This document shows positions 36,005 through 47,960 of a DNA stretch of 64,000 nucleotides, in pieces. Position numbers and translations under genes: made by a program. The DNA comes from Asterias amurensis (lineage: Eukaryota; Echinodermata; Asteroidea; Forcipulatida; Asteriidae): positions 12,876,512 through 12,940,511 of the forward strand of contig NC_092665.1 of the NCBI RefSeq assembly GCF_032118995.1, in the 5' to 3' direction. Numbering within the stretch: the stretch's first letter is position 1; the number at the start of each line of letters is the position of its first letter. The notes beneath the pieces were generated by a model. That model was not told where the DNA came from. It saw only the letters and a list, made by a program, of their open reading frames with translations, and made no database searches.

Positions 36005-36253
36005 GGTGTGTTCGATTAGCTTCCCCGGGTCGACCCCGCGGTGTTCATTCGGGTGAGCCCCTGACAAGACCTAATCGAACGATCACTCGCCCTCTCGTGG
36101 TGACGTCATGCATCTAGGGTTAGCCCCAAGTGACCCATTCTACAAGCAGGGCACTGGGGCTGACCCGGGTGAACCCCCTGGAATGACGTAAAATCTATTC
36201 GAACGTACCGGGGGCAGTCCGGGGTCGACCCGGGGAAGCTAATCGAACGCACC
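36005..36253. mobile_element. MITE with GGTGTGTTCGATTAGC-type ends
   Basis: Ends GGTGTGTTCGATTAGCTTCC and GGAAGCTAATCGAACGCACC; GC-rich interior like 7967-8193. Confidence 0.65.
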
Positions 36254-36740
36254 CATAATAAAGGCACGTCATTACTAAAAACAAAAAAGCCATCTGCAAA
36301 ATTGATCATTCCATGCAAAGACCATCATTCACCATGGAGGAAGGAAACAAACTTCCTCCATGCATAGACTATAAACTAGGGCAAGAACATGGTCCATGTT
36401 TGGTCGATTGTCGAATTACCATCATTCAGATTTACTTTTGTTCTCAATGGTTATAAATTATAATTGATTGAATAAAATCATTGATAGCTTCTGGGTGGCG
36501 GTGCTATAATTTGACTGAAGGGAACATCGACAAGATGTATAACATCGGTAGCATGGCCCGTGTTATTGGACTAGAAATATTATTAAAACAACACACCAGA
36601 CTCGAAATGAGAAAAATACAGTATAAAATGAATGTAAATTATGTGTGTACGATTTTTAGAAAATGTTTACTCCTACTCTGCTACACTGAAAATTGTAAAT
36701 AGTAGAAGTTTTAAACAAAACACATGCATATTCATAAAAG

Positions 36741-36858
36741 TGACGGCGGGGGTCCATGGCATTTTGTACACCCGAGGGGGAAAACGGCACCCGCGAGGCG
36801 AAGCCGAGGGTGCCATTTCCCCTCGAGGGTGTACAAAACCCATGGACCCCAGTCACAG
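36741..36858. repeat. Foldback element, near-perfect hairpin
   Basis: Arms GTCCATGGCATTTTGTACAC and GTGTACAAAACCCATGGACC; it also contains GGCACCCGCGAGGCGAAGCC near the loop. The interval 35.9-37.37 kb has no other recognisable feature. Confidence 0.6.
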
Positions 36859-37375
36859 CGTGCAACAATGGTTTTGTTATACCTTTGTTTAATTGTTATT
36901 CCTCTTCTCGAAGTTCTGCGGTCTATTCATTGTTTAATAAGCAGACGAACAAGAAACAATTCCCTCGAACCCGCGGTTGTTTCGTACACAGCGCTGGAAA
37001 TCGACCAACGGTGGGAACGATCAAGGTGATGTACACAGGCAGAGATGGACTGGTGGAAAAATGTCAATGAAAGGGTTTGGGTGATTTAATTACCAACCAT
37101 GAATTACCCAAGTAGGATTTGAAACTTTGCATGGTGGAAATAAGATATGGGAGGTTTGCAGTAACACCATGTAATGACTATCTCTAATGAGTTGGGGGTT
37201 CTGAAAAGAACCGTTGGTTTAACTCTCGAGGAATTACCTAGACCGAGGTAAAGATGATACAGTGATAAATCATACATGAGTTCACACAGTATGTACGGAA
37301 CACAGGCCTTGATCTGGTTTACCACAAAATGAATCACTAAAAAACATCTAATATGATCTTAAATTTCCAACTTAC

Positions 37376-37640
37376 TCAAGATACGAGATTGATGAATCCT
37401 CTCTTAAAAATACTGCAACAAAATTGCAGCTGTAGGTGTTCTTCAAAAGGCACAGTTGAGAACACTGCAGTCTAGTCTTATGTCCTGCCACGTCAAACCT
37501 CATTCGTTTTACACTGGTGTTCGCTGCATTTTTACATACGGCTTACCAACCAAAGGGAAAGTATTGCTCAGCCGGATGAGCTCATAGGGAATTCCCCGAT
37601 GAGAAATCGTACAATCTGCCCTTTGACCTTCTCTAAAACG
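37376..37640 (-). promoter_or_regulatory. Promoter/5' UTR block of OAS copy 3 with NF-kB-type site
   Basis: Diverged homologue of the copy 1 block. The donor CTTGA|GTAAGTTGG is at 37370-37375, 2.4 kb upstream of the copy 3 ATG. GGGAATTCCC is at 37587-37596, followed by GATGAGAAATC at 37598-37608. Most of the surrounding sequence differs from the 10.5-kb and 28.8-kb blocks, yet both motifs and the donor are retained, which suggests constraint. Confidence 0.58.
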
Positions 37641-38610
37641 ACATGGATGCGAGTTTCTCGCATACTCCATTGATTTTTATCCAAGTCCTCCTTTCACCCA
37701 ACAAGATTTGGCTTTTTGTTCAATCTAAGGGGACTGTGGGTGTGACATGGAGAAGGGGTTTGGGTGTAGGAGGATCAACAGTGCACTAGTTCGTATTTGA
37801 AATAGATTTTGAGGACATGAATATTTCCAGTGAACGAAATACTGTTTTGAGTAAATTAAATCCTTTTTTATTTGTCTATTGCCCGTCTCTTCAGTGGAAC
37901 ATACTACCCCCATACGAAGCTCTTCAGGGGTAAAACTAATTCTGATCGTAAATCATTAATAATAGATCTATAGTACTAATTTAACTACTCATGCCCTTAA
38001 CATTTTTCTACCAACCATGCGAATTATTTTATCGTATTGTTTCATTTTGAAAGGCGATGTGGCAGGAGATTCTGTATCCAGATACAGTGACATTATAGAC
38101 CTTATCGCAAATACTCGGTCCACGCAAATTTTCGAACTGATCCCCGATGAAAGGTGGTGTGTGATCTTGTCCCGATGATTTAATACATGTTCAGGTGGGC
38201 TTATACAAAGTATTCGTTAGCTTGGCGCATGATTGACACACTATCACTAAAAGTGTAATGCAACCACGAGGGTTAGCCTGAACATCGTGACGTCACACTT
38301 CGAGGCTCGTGATGTTACACTGCACCAGAGAGCTGCAATTAGCCTAAATCATCCCCATTAATAATCACCTTTCATCTACATTGATTTCACATGGAGATAC
38401 GCATGCAGTCATGCTATACATAGTGCACGCCGCTTGCGCAAACTACCGAAGTGCAGCTGTCAAACATCACATCGGACCAATCAAAACGCAGATATGGAAA
38501 GCTTACGTCACTGCACATTTTATCCAATGACAAAATTGTATCCAATGAAATCACAGGTTCTGTAAAACCAATACCTTTCTTATTATCCTTGCGGATAAAG
38601 ACAAGGGACC

Positions 38611-38803
38611 AGGGCCCAATTTCATCAAGCTGTTATTAAAAGCAGAAAATACTGCTTGACAAATTTCTTTGCGAAGCAAACGTTAAGGAGGGCACCAGTC
38701 ACTACCATGCAAGCCAAATGTAATTTGGGCTAGTAACCTATAAGCAAAACTATTCTGTGCTTAGCAAGTTTGTGTTCTTACAGGCTTTATGAAATTGGGC
38801 TCA
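38611..38803. mobile_element. Foldback MITE with GGGCCCAATTTCAT ends
   Basis: Ends AGGGCCCAATTTCATCAAGC and GCTTTATGAAATTGGGCTC, just downstream of the OAS copy 4 stop codon. Same end family as 9375-9618, 43036-43277 and 57813-58026. Confidence 0.55.
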
Positions 38804-38875
38804 GCCTAGAGGTCAGATGTTACTGAACATGGCGATCATTGCTTCGATTGAGGCGCTCTGTTCTCTCTCAGTTAA

Positions 38876-41800
38876 TTATGGCCACGCAGTGACATCACTG
38901 AGCAGGGTGGTCTTGAGAGTTCTTTCTGCAGCTGCGGCTAATACCTGCATGGTTAGAATAAAAAAAACACTGCGTGATTTTCACTCAATAAGCTGTGCCC
39001 AAACTCCGTCAGTCCTTAAGTGTATCTTTAATAATAATAATAATACGGACATGTATACTGCGCAGTGACCTATATAAATATACTCTACTGCGCATTACAA
39101 GGAATAAGCCACTTCGGAATGTCAGCGGCGCACGTCTGTTACTACTGCTGACAACGGGGTTTGTCTATCTCCCGTAACCTTTTGACAATACCCGCTGGTA
39201 TTGTCAAAAGGTTATTGGAGATAGACAACATGCGTTGTCAGCAGTAACAGACATGCGTAGCTGGAACTCCGAAGTGGCTTATACACAAATTGCAGGGAAA
39301 AATGAAAAAACAAACACACAAACAGAGCAAGAATTAATGTCATGGGTGAAGCTATAAAGTTATGTACATTTCATACATATTATGTAATTTTAACAACCTG
39401 TCTAAGTTTTAATCAATTTTCTTGAGCTTAAAGCCTGCTTTTTGGCGTTACAGTCAACGGTTCTTTCCGAGTTCTCGGGACATCCACACGTCCACATAGG
39501 ATCAAACAACACAACTGCAGTAGAATATCTGCAACACTCTGGGGGTACTGATACTTACTCCCCTTGTTGAATGATTTAACCAAGAAAATCTGGCAATGGT
39601 GTATGACCCGTAATATTTTGGTTGTCAAGTTTACACTTACATGTACATAGGCATGCAGCAAAAGCACTATTGCTGACTTCATTTCCAGGAATTTTCACGA
39701 AGATATGGAATGGAAACTGGATCCAAATATTTTTGGGAACAATTACCGAGTCTTTTCTCAAACCAGAGGTCGATCTCTTTGCCTCTCGGTTGAATGTTCA
39801 ACTAAAACAATTATGTTTCTTGGCATCCCGCAGAGCCGGGTGCATCCCACGTAGATGCATTCACGTCACGCTTAAAATTGTTTTTAATCATTAAAGTCAC
39901 CTGGAAATAGACTTTTTATCCTTTCAAACATAAGAGTATATGCTTACGAACAATAAAACAATTTTTTTAGTAATTGTTTGTCACGATTTATATGTTTAAA
40001 AAATATATAAAGTTGTTTGGGGGGCTGACTCCGCCTACCCCTTTTGTGACGTCAATCGAGGCAGACTTTGCCTGCAATGCGTATAGTAAACACACGTGCA
40101 AAGTACATGTACGTCCAAGTCTTGAGTTGGTACATTTCAAAAAGTGTTTTTCTGCATTCAGCAGCAATACACCTGGTCGGCATTGCCGGAAAAAACAATT
40201 TTTTTTTTTTTTTAAACTTACAAACTCACGACTTGGTCCGTACATGTACTTTGCAATTGTGTTTACTCTACGCATAACAGGCAAAGTCTGCCTCGATTGA
40301 CGTCACGAACAGCGCCCTCTCGGGTCGGGGTCTACTCTTAAATTTGTAAATAACATAAGAACTGATTTTTTTAAAACCTTAGTTAACTGTTTATTCACAT
40401 TCCACTCATCAAAACACATATATTAGTGACAAAAGCTTTATTTTGAAAAATACCACTTCCAGGTGACTTTAATATGATCTCATACACCTCTTACCTGCTT
40501 ATTGTTACTCCATTGATACATGTAGCAAACGTTGTTCGTCGGATTTGCCGGGTCCAAAACGATTGGTCTGTACAGAGGTTGGGGGCACAGGTAAACTTAG
40601 TAAATAACATTTATTTAAATTTATGTAAATACATTTTAAATAGTATTGTGTGCAGTGTACTTTAAAGTACGAGATTGTGTTCATATAAAAAAATTATTAT
40701 GAGCAACGAAGGCGGAAAAGCACGGAGTTTTTATGCCAGATGCCAGCGTTGCAAGCGTTTTGATTCTGGGTACTAGACTTTATCAATCGAGCTATTTTCC
40801 TGTGTCGGCTTCGTGACCTTGCCTTCTGAGATTCGTGACACAAGGACTAAACAAAAAAATAATGTTTTGTGCATGTCTGTTTGTTTGTTTGTTTGTTTGT
40901 TTGTTTGTTTGTTTGTTTGTTTTGTTTATTAAGTGTTTTTTCAAATTTATAAAATTAACAGTAGGCATGTAGGTCTAAATATTTGCATGTTGATAAACTG
41001 TGATATGTCAACTACAAGATTTCAAAAAGGGACTAAAATGGTAAACTGTTTAAACGCACTTCAATGGAGGAATGTAAATGTGTCTAAGGACTGTAAGATA
41101 CGGGTTGACAATATTTTCTTTGGTGATACAAATGAACTCCTTTTTTTATACAGTTGAGTTTGTAGCCTCTGAGTTGCCTGTAAAAGATGCCGTGCTGGCA
41201 AAACTCTTTACTTGTTTTACCTTTTTGCATGCAAAACATGGGATATTTTTGTCTTAAAAATCACCTTTTCATGTCGAGTCTCCTTATAATAGTTTCTGCA
41301 AAATTATCATCCTGCCAATAAACACGCAGCCAGTCCAGATTGGTCAGAACTTCCAAGACGCTCTTCAGGCCCTGAGCTTTACTCAGTGCTCTTGTTGGCT
41401 GCCCTGCCTTCTCCCACAGGTAGATGGTGATCAACTCCAGAGGGTAGGACTTCTGGAGATACTCAGGGAGGAATCTAGACGCCCAATACTTCACCATGCG
41501 TATCAACTCCTTCACATAGCCGGGTTGTCCCCTAACAAACTGCACTTGGTGCTGAACAAGTGATGCCGAATAAAACTCTCGTGTTTCATGCCCGACGTCT
41601 AGCATAGACTGGAAAAGTTTGCGATGCGCTGGAAGAAATAAGAATCCAGAATCAAGCGCTCGTTTATAGTGGACGTCTGTTTTCTGAAGATGACAGCATT
41701 TCATGTTTTACCGTTACTCAAACTGTGCACAAACAACATAAACAGTTTTGGCTGGTGGGTTAAAGGATTTGGGTACTTTTTGTAACACAAAACACAATGT

Positions 41801-44800
41801 CCACATATTTACGTTAACCTTGTACCGTTTGAACATAATGATAGTAGAAAGCTTACCTTACAATATTACTAGCTGAGGTGCTGTAGTTTTTGAGAAATGA
41901 GCAAAACAGTGGCACGAAAAATACGTTTTACTTGCTAAAATAATTTTCGTCTTTAAAGACGAAAATTATTGTCGTGACTTGTTTTACTCATTTCTCAAAA
42001 ACTACAGTACCTCAGCTAGTAATATTTTCAGGAAAGCTTTCTACTATCATCTTTTTCAAACTGTGTGAGTTTCATGGCCTTTTATGGAACGCATCGTGGT
42101 ATTGTCGGGATGCAGGTTTTAAAAGGGACAGATGATGTCTTCGGATTGGGCGCTTTATGCTATTAACAAGCGTTTATTATGAAATTTAATATAATTTAGA
42201 ATTGAACAGAGAAAATTAACTAGAGAGGGACTCGAACCAACGACCTCCGGATTAACCCGGTGGTCGTTGGTTCGAGTCCCACTCTAGTCAATCTTCTTTG
42301 TTCAACCCCAAATCGTTTACAAATTTACCCAGTCAGTTTCCCTTGTGGTTTATAAAAATTGAAAATAATATGGTTCCAAAGATGTTTTAAAGTAGAATAT
42401 TGTTATCCACACAAAATATACCCCAACAATATTCCTTTTACTTCGTCGTACTAATAGAGTCAGACTTTTTGTAGAACCACAATGTTTGACTCCACAAAAT
42501 AGCCCAAAAGCGCCCAATACGATGGGAAACATGTCCCCTTAAACTTGACATTACTGTGTTCTCGTTTTACTTACACGACTGAACATTCTCCGTTGTGGGA
42601 AGAAGATCGACGTCTATCCATCGACTTCCGACTTGTATCTTGAAATTCACCAAGTATTCATCGTATCGTATGATTTGGACGTTCGGCACACCTCGCAAAG
42701 TTGACGCTATGTTAGAAATGATTCTTGACAGAGTTCTCTTATACTCTTCTTTTCCAATCTCCGCGATGGGTTTTAGGTATGGTCTGTTAACAAACGCAAC
42801 CAGATCCACGTCCGATAGATCTTTTACCATAGTGCCTTTTCCGAGCGATCCACCCTGCCAATGAAACAAAAACATCTGATCACAGGAACTCGGATACCCA
42901 AACTACAAACTCCGGTGGTAGCTATAATAAACACGAATTTTGTCTTAGACTTGCGGACAAGTCGTTAATGGTTTGTCGCGGTGATAGCCGAGTCGTGGTG
43001 GTGGCGTAACGATTCAGGTCACCTGCTCTCTCCAGGGCCCAATTTCATAGAGCTGCTAAGCAGTGAAAAATTGCTTAGCATGAAATTTCTTCCTTGATAA
43101 AAACAGGATTACCAACCAAATTTTCATTTGTTGCATATTGCTTGTTACTGGTATTTAGCTGTTGTTTGCTTTTCCTGAAAATCATGTGGAAATTTGGTTG
43201 GTAATCATGTTTTTATCTAGGCAAAAATTTCATGCTAAGCAAATTTTTGTGCTAAGCAGCTCTATGAAATTGGGCCCAGATTACTGCACTCGCGCGAAGC
43301 TGCTGGCTGCCGACTACTTCTCCGTGAGATTGATGCACAATGCGAAAGCAGTAGTCTCGCGGGGGCAGCAGTCTCGTAAAAATATCCCCAGTGTCGCAGG
43401 AATCGCGGAGAGAGTCGGGACGCTATCACCGCGACAGACATTTAACGACTTGTCCACAAGTCTAATATAAATATACAAGATTCAATTTTAAGTTTACTTA
43501 CCTTGACCACTTTATCAACATCGAACTCAAGAATACCAGAGGAGCAATTCCTGTGAATATGCCTGACCACACTGTCGATTGCTGATCGGCAGTCAGATGC
43601 GAACTCCTCCGTCCCAAGTTGTACGTTGTTATTGTACCAAGTCTCCAGTTCATCCGGAGATAAACACCAGGGTTCTTCTTCTAAGACAGAAATAAAAAAA
43701 ATGTAGTTAGACAATGAGGCTTTCCTATTTGCTATAACCATGTAGCTCCATGGTATAACTAAGACATCGTGGGTGCTCTTAATATATTCCTTCTTTTGTG
43801 TCGTCTCCATAAAACGAAGAAGAATGACAACATACCATCCCTTGCACTTATATTGAAAATGGATTCATAAATACCTCAGACAGTTTCGCTTTACCTATTG
43901 GTGGAGAGCGCGTCACGTGGGTGTGTATAAACCTTTGTTTATGACCAGTAAAAAGTGTTGAAACATGAGCGTGACACGCGAGCTTGCACCTGTTCTTATA
44001 AGACAGTTTCTTCATCCCTATTGATCGAGAACAACGGCTGAAACAGTTGTGCCACATCACGCGATACGCGCGACGCGCACAGCATTTCCTTATAAGGAGT
44101 TGTTTACCCGAGGGCGGCGGAGGTCTTTACCATTTCATAGCTGGAGGGGTGTTGTGTTGAAAGAAATCATTGAACAATTATAATTTATTTTACTTTTCGA
44201 CCAAAAAGTGTTGAAGTTCTTTTACCGAAAAGGTATTTATGAATGGGAATCAAAGTGTGTTGAATCGGTTTTCAACTAGTGGTTTAAACCCGCCGAGGCC
44301 TGGTTCTTGATAATTTACCTCGACTTCGTCTCGGTAAAATTATCAAGAACCAGGCCTCGTTGGGGTTAAACCACTAGTTGAAAACCTCTTCAACACACAT
44401 TGATTCCCTTATTTAAAACGTTATTATTTCTTGGAAAAGTATCTCTATTACTAATGATTCTACTGTGGAATACCACAGAAAATGGGACTCCTTTAAATTA
44501 TTGTGTCACGGTTAACGTTGATTTTGTAAAGTGTTTTGTCGGTCAACTTTATTATGTTGTTTTCTGTCAAGGCTTTCAGCACGTTTATAAAGTGAGCAGT
44601 TGTTCTCAGTTAGAATAGAAAAAAAATTAAAACAGCAACGAAAGTGTTTAGGCGTAAATCCATGCCAAATGCACACCGTCTGGTTTGTACTACAAGTATA
44701 CAACAAATACATTAGAACAATTACAATGCCACAACTTTAACTGTAAAGGAAAAGGCAGTTCCGTCAATGGGAGACTTGTGGGACGCATGGTGGCAGCAGA

Positions 44801-45329
44801 CTTACCAGGTGAAATCCATTGTTCTCGACAACCAGCAGTTCGCGCGAGAGCAGTGATCTCTCGCGCGAGAGCACCGCAACAATATCTCACCGCGGCAGAC
44901 CAATAACGACTTGTCTACAAGTCTAGGCACTGCCTCGTGTCCTCACTAAAGTTTCGAGCTGCGTTATTCTTGCTCCTAGTTTGAGGAACACAAAGATAAG
45001 TATAATTTGTCTTTACCTTCTATTTTCTGTGATACATTGTTATAAGCACAGGCGCCTACGACAACCGCACCAACTTTTGCAAAAGTCTCTAAGTCCGGGG
45101 AAAGCTCTTTCTTCGCCGCTATTTCCTGGGTTAACTTAACAGCAGCATATCCGCCTATGCCAGCTGCACCAACTTTTGCAAAATTCGTTAAGTGAGCTGA
45201 AAGGTCTCCCTTCTGTGTTATTTTCTGTGCTGTCTTGAAAGCAGTACAGATGCCTAGGGCAACTGCACAAACTTCTTCAATATCCACATCAACGTTGGTC
45301 GAACGACGTGAGCTGTTTACCTGCCCCAT
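38876..45329 (-). CDS. OAS: OAS copy 4: OAS with N-terminal myristoylation-type start and 33-residue repeat domain, 6 coding exons, 425 aa
   Basis: Exons: 45017-45329, 43502-43680, 42575-42854, 41265-41628, 40495-40567, 38876-38944, phases 1, 0, 1, 2, 0. Exon 1 starts MGQVNSSRRS, a close match to the N-myristoylation pattern (Gly2, Ser6). It then encodes three copies of a 33-residue unit at 17-49, 50-82 and 83-104. Each has a small-residue hydrophobic stretch (such as FAKVGAAGIGGYAA) followed by TQ(K/E)I and a short polar linker. I do not recognise this domain; it could be membrane-associated. Exon 1 ends phase 1 and joins the TTAG acceptor of exon 2 to give QKIEEEEPWCLSPDELETWY. The OAS core follows: P-loop from 165, D179, D181 and D247 all present, RMVKYW, and PIVLDPANPTNN. 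The last exon reads VLAAAAERTLKTTLLSD and ends TAWP. Acceptor TATAG at about 45357 precedes the ATG by 26-30 nt. The core is certain; exon 1 rests on phase and splice sites. Confidence 0.86.
39105..39282. repeat. Foldback element in last intron of OAS copy 4
   Basis: Arms AAGCCACTTCGGAATGTCAG and GAACTCCGAAGTGGCTT; the inner hairpin is CCTTTTGACAATACC / GGTATTGTCAAAAGG. Confidence 0.6.
39891..40472. mobile_element. TTAA-type MITE (AGTCACCTGG ends), full length
   Basis: TTAAAGTCACCTGG at the left and CCAGGTGACTTTAA at the right. Inner inverted GACGTCAATCGAGGCAGACT block. It ends only 22 bp from the donor of OAS copy 4 exon 5. Confidence 0.75.
40876..40922. repeat. (TTTG)n microsatellite
   Basis: About eleven TTTG/GTTT units, in an intron of OAS copy 4. 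Confidence 0.85.
42213..42292. repeat. Inverted pair of tRNA-like B-box sequences
   Basis: GACTCGAACCAACGACC and GGTCGTTGGTTCGAGTC face each other across about 17 bp, forming a 30-bp-arm hairpin in an OAS copy 4 intron. Confidence 0.6.
42945..43468. mobile_element. Nested foldback elements in OAS copy 4 intron 2
   Basis: Outer arms are TTAGACTTGCGGACAAGTCG and CGACTTGTCCACAAGTCTAA. Within them sits a second palindromic MITE (43036-43277) with GGGCCCAATTTCATAGAGCT ends. A one-sided relative of the outer element lies at 44820-44930, and others at 52137 and 63460. Confidence 0.6.
44232..44412. repeat. Foldback element in OAS copy 4 intron 1
   Basis: Arms GTTTTCAACTAGTGGTTTAA and TTAAACCACTAGTTGAAAAC; second arm pair GGCCTGGTTCTTGATAATTT / AATTATCAAGAACCAGGCC. 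Confidence 0.65.
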
Positions 45330-45336
45330 GACGTCA
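45329..45336 (-). promoter_or_regulatory. CRE-type TGACGTCA overlapping the start of OAS copy 4
   Basis: A perfect ATF/CREB octamer overlaps the ATG of copy 4 by one base. Because a splice acceptor (TATAG) lies 20 bp further upstream, this is inside the mRNA and may be coincidental. The homologous sequence before copy 2 has lost the octamer. Confidence 0.25.
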
Positions 45337-45427
45337 CTGTTCCTCGGTCACTTCCTATACGGTGGTAAAGAATGAGAGCAAAATAAATGTTTTTAATTAT
45401 TTGTTCCCCCAAAAACCTAGTTGTAGG

Positions 45428-45680
45428 GCTAAAGACACTGGACACTATTGATAATTGTCAAAGACCGGTCTTCTCACTTGGTGTATTTCAACATATGCAT
45501 AAAGAAACAAACCTGTGAAAATTTGAGCTCAATTGGTCGTTGAAGTTGCGAGCTAGTAAACGATGCAAGAAAAAACACCCTTTGTCACACGAAGTTGTGT
45601 GCTTTCAGATGCTTGATTTCGAGACCCCAAAATCTAAATTATGATGTCTCGAAATCAAATTCGTGAAAAATTACTATATA
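45428..45680 (+). mobile_element. R1 MITE, 3'-truncated
   Basis: Starts in AAAGACACTGGACACTATTG and is lost after the central palindrome, within 100 bp upstream of OAS copy 4 exon 1. Confidence 0.6.
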
Positions 45681-46009
45681 CACTGTCACAAGCCGTCCTA
45701 AACGCGCAGCAACAATACAATTATCGGGCTGCTTGCCTACCCAAAGTGACGACAGAAAAACTAACACAGTAGAATTGTAAGTACAATTAAATAAATTTAA
45801 TAAATAAACAATGCAAAATAATAAACATACATGATCAATTCTGTTTCATCCCTCACAACCCCATATATCAAGGCTACATTACTGATGTTGGAACCTGTAG
45901 TATTTGTTACGGCCAAGTATATTAATAACACAACGCTTTAACCAAACAATTGGTCTCACAATAAAAAGGAAATACACTTGTCTTCTTGTTGTTGTAACCC
46001 AAACACAAT

Positions 46010-46161
46010 GGGTGCGTTCGTTTAGCTTCCCCGGGTCGACCCCGGTGTGTGGCGGGTTTTTTTCCCTGGACGAACGTGTGCAGATAATTACCCACGTTCG
46101 TCATGGAAAACAAACCCGCCACACACCGGGGTCGACCCAGGGAAGCTAAACGAGCGCACCC
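46010..46161. mobile_element. MITE with GGGTGCGTTCGTTTAGC ends, short form
   Basis: Near-perfect hairpin: ends GGGTGCGTTCGTTTAGCTTC and GAAGCTAAACGAGCGCACCC, inner arms GTGTGTGGCGGGTTTTTTTC / GAAAACAAACCCGCCACAC. Confidence 0.7.
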
Positions 46162-46924
46162 AATAATGAAAGTATTGGCTCAGTAGACCCGCTATTGTTT
46201 GTTACACCAAGCATATTAAGGATACGAGGCTTAACCCCCCAAACATCGATCCAACAACAAATATTTAAGCACAATAATATGTTATAAGTTAATTAAATAC
46301 CATCACCACAGTATCCTCGGAATAGTTCATTTTTGGTATTTAGTTCATCTCCATCCAAAATATACTTGCGAGGTTCGCTGTCTGTTATCAACCAACACTC
46401 GCCGACTCTGTTCTCAAATCACAAAACACATGCAGCACACAGCCACAATTCACAAGGTGGTTCACAGGGTGGTGTGGTAGCCCGACTACTCGACCGCATC
46501 TAGCGCCCTCAACGGTAGTGGCTTCAAGGGGTGTCCTCTGTCTCAGGCAACCCGTTTACCAATCCCCGCTTAAAAGCCGTGGTTTCTCATCCGGAGATGA
46601 TCGCAGAAGCAAAACCGGCACAACACTTGGGCAAAATCAAACCCACATCACGAAGCAATACAAAATGCTGACCGGCTTCTCAGTCGACAGTCACAAGGCT
46701 TCTGTCCCCTTGCAAAACACACATTCCCACACTCCACTCTTACACCCTACTAGTACCCCCATATTACATAATACAAGAAAAGGGTGGTTAATGACCTGAA
46801 GTACCAAATAAAGCAACAGATTACAAGTAGTGAACAATCTATCCACTAGTGTAGACACTCTGATCTAAGAGAGGGGTATAAGAAACTCTATCGATAATTA
46901 GTATACAAATAGGACGTCATTGTC

Positions 46925-47054
46925 ACATACACTTCAGAGGGAGCCGTTTCTCATAATGTTTATACTATCAACCTCTCCCCATTACTCGTTACCGAGTAAG
47001 GTTTTATGCTAATAATTATTTGAGGAATTACCAATAGTGTCCACTGCCTTTTAA
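46925..47054 (+). mobile_element. R1 MITE, right-end fragment
   Basis: CTTCAGAGGGAGCCGTTTCTC to AGTGTCCACTGCCTTTTAA. Nothing gene-like is seen between 46.2 and 46.9 kb. Confidence 0.6.
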
Positions 47055-47443
47055 AAGTGTGGTGTAAAGTCACAGAAATGTGTCGCATCAAAATCCACTG
47101 ATAAATTATTCAGAAGTAATAATAATATTATGAACAGAAGTATGTTATGAAACTTTTATTTTTACTATTCATATTTATATGAGAAATTTGGGCATGAGTT
47201 TAATAGGGTAATGGGGCCTAATGAATGATTATGAATCTTTGTGAAATACAGCCTAGTTGTGCAGTGGGACAATAATTAAACCATCGGTCCATATACATTG
47301 ATCACTGTTGTTCAGACCATGAGCAGATAACAGTAGGTCTATGCATGCCCGGGTGCCCACAGTAACCGCTGTGGTGCCCCTACGACCTTCAACAAGGTTA
47401 TAGGATTAGGTACAAGTACACTTATCAAAACGGTCCTACTTAC

Positions 47444-47960
47444 ACAAGTCAAAGAGGTAATTCTGTTGAACAACTTTCTTCAAAATCCTGCAACAAAACA
47501 TCAGCTATGTCATGTTGATCATATTATCATGGCGAACTTGACAAATCATTATCTAGCAAAAGCCAACGCCCCATAAAAAAACATCAAAATGTAAATAATT
47601 TGGTTTTCCTAACTGGTTTCCCGCTGGCCCTAATGAAGTTAAAACACGGCGTACCAGGCAAAAGCGTTGAAAGTCCCCGGATGCATTTGTTTTCTGTTTA
47701 CACCACAGCGAGGGGTTTTGTACGGTAACACTGCCAATTCCTGTCTTGGGCTGAGTCCAAATTCCATTTAATATTATTACGCCGTTATTCGCCAGTGAAG
47801 GATTATTTAAAAAAAAAAACCGTTGAAACGTAGTCTCTTATTCGAGACAGGAATTGCAAGTTTTCGGTTGCGGGTGTAAACAAAAAGTACGTTGCCCGCA
47901 CGAGCTGCGGGGAATTCCCCAGATGAGAAATCGACCACACACTCTGCTCTTTGGCATTTA
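47444..47960 (-). promoter_or_regulatory. Promoter/5' UTR block of OAS copy 4 with NF-kB-type site
   Basis: Homologous block with donor GTAAGTAGG (47438-47443), about 2.1 kb upstream of the copy 4 ATG. The kB site is GGGGAATTCCCC (decamer 47910-47919), with GATGAGAAATC at 47922-47932. About 20 bp on the gene side of the kB site the block is interrupted by a foldback insertion (47684-47900) absent from the other blocks. Confidence 0.55.
47684..47900. mobile_element. Foldback insertion in the OAS copy 4 promoter block
   Basis: Arms TTTGTTTTCTGTTTACACC and GGGTGTAAACAAAAAG, inner AATTCCTGTCTTGG / CGAGACAGGAATT. It splits CCGGATG...GAGCT sequence that is continuous in the copy 3 block. Confidence 0.5.

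Noticed and set aside
36741-37070. Overlapping frames of 70-104 codons
   Set aside because: They are produced by the hairpin at 36741-36858 and show no protein features.
40876-40922. Possible CRISPR-like or regulatory repeat
   Set aside because: It is a simple TTTG microsatellite. Nothing prokaryotic is present in the window.
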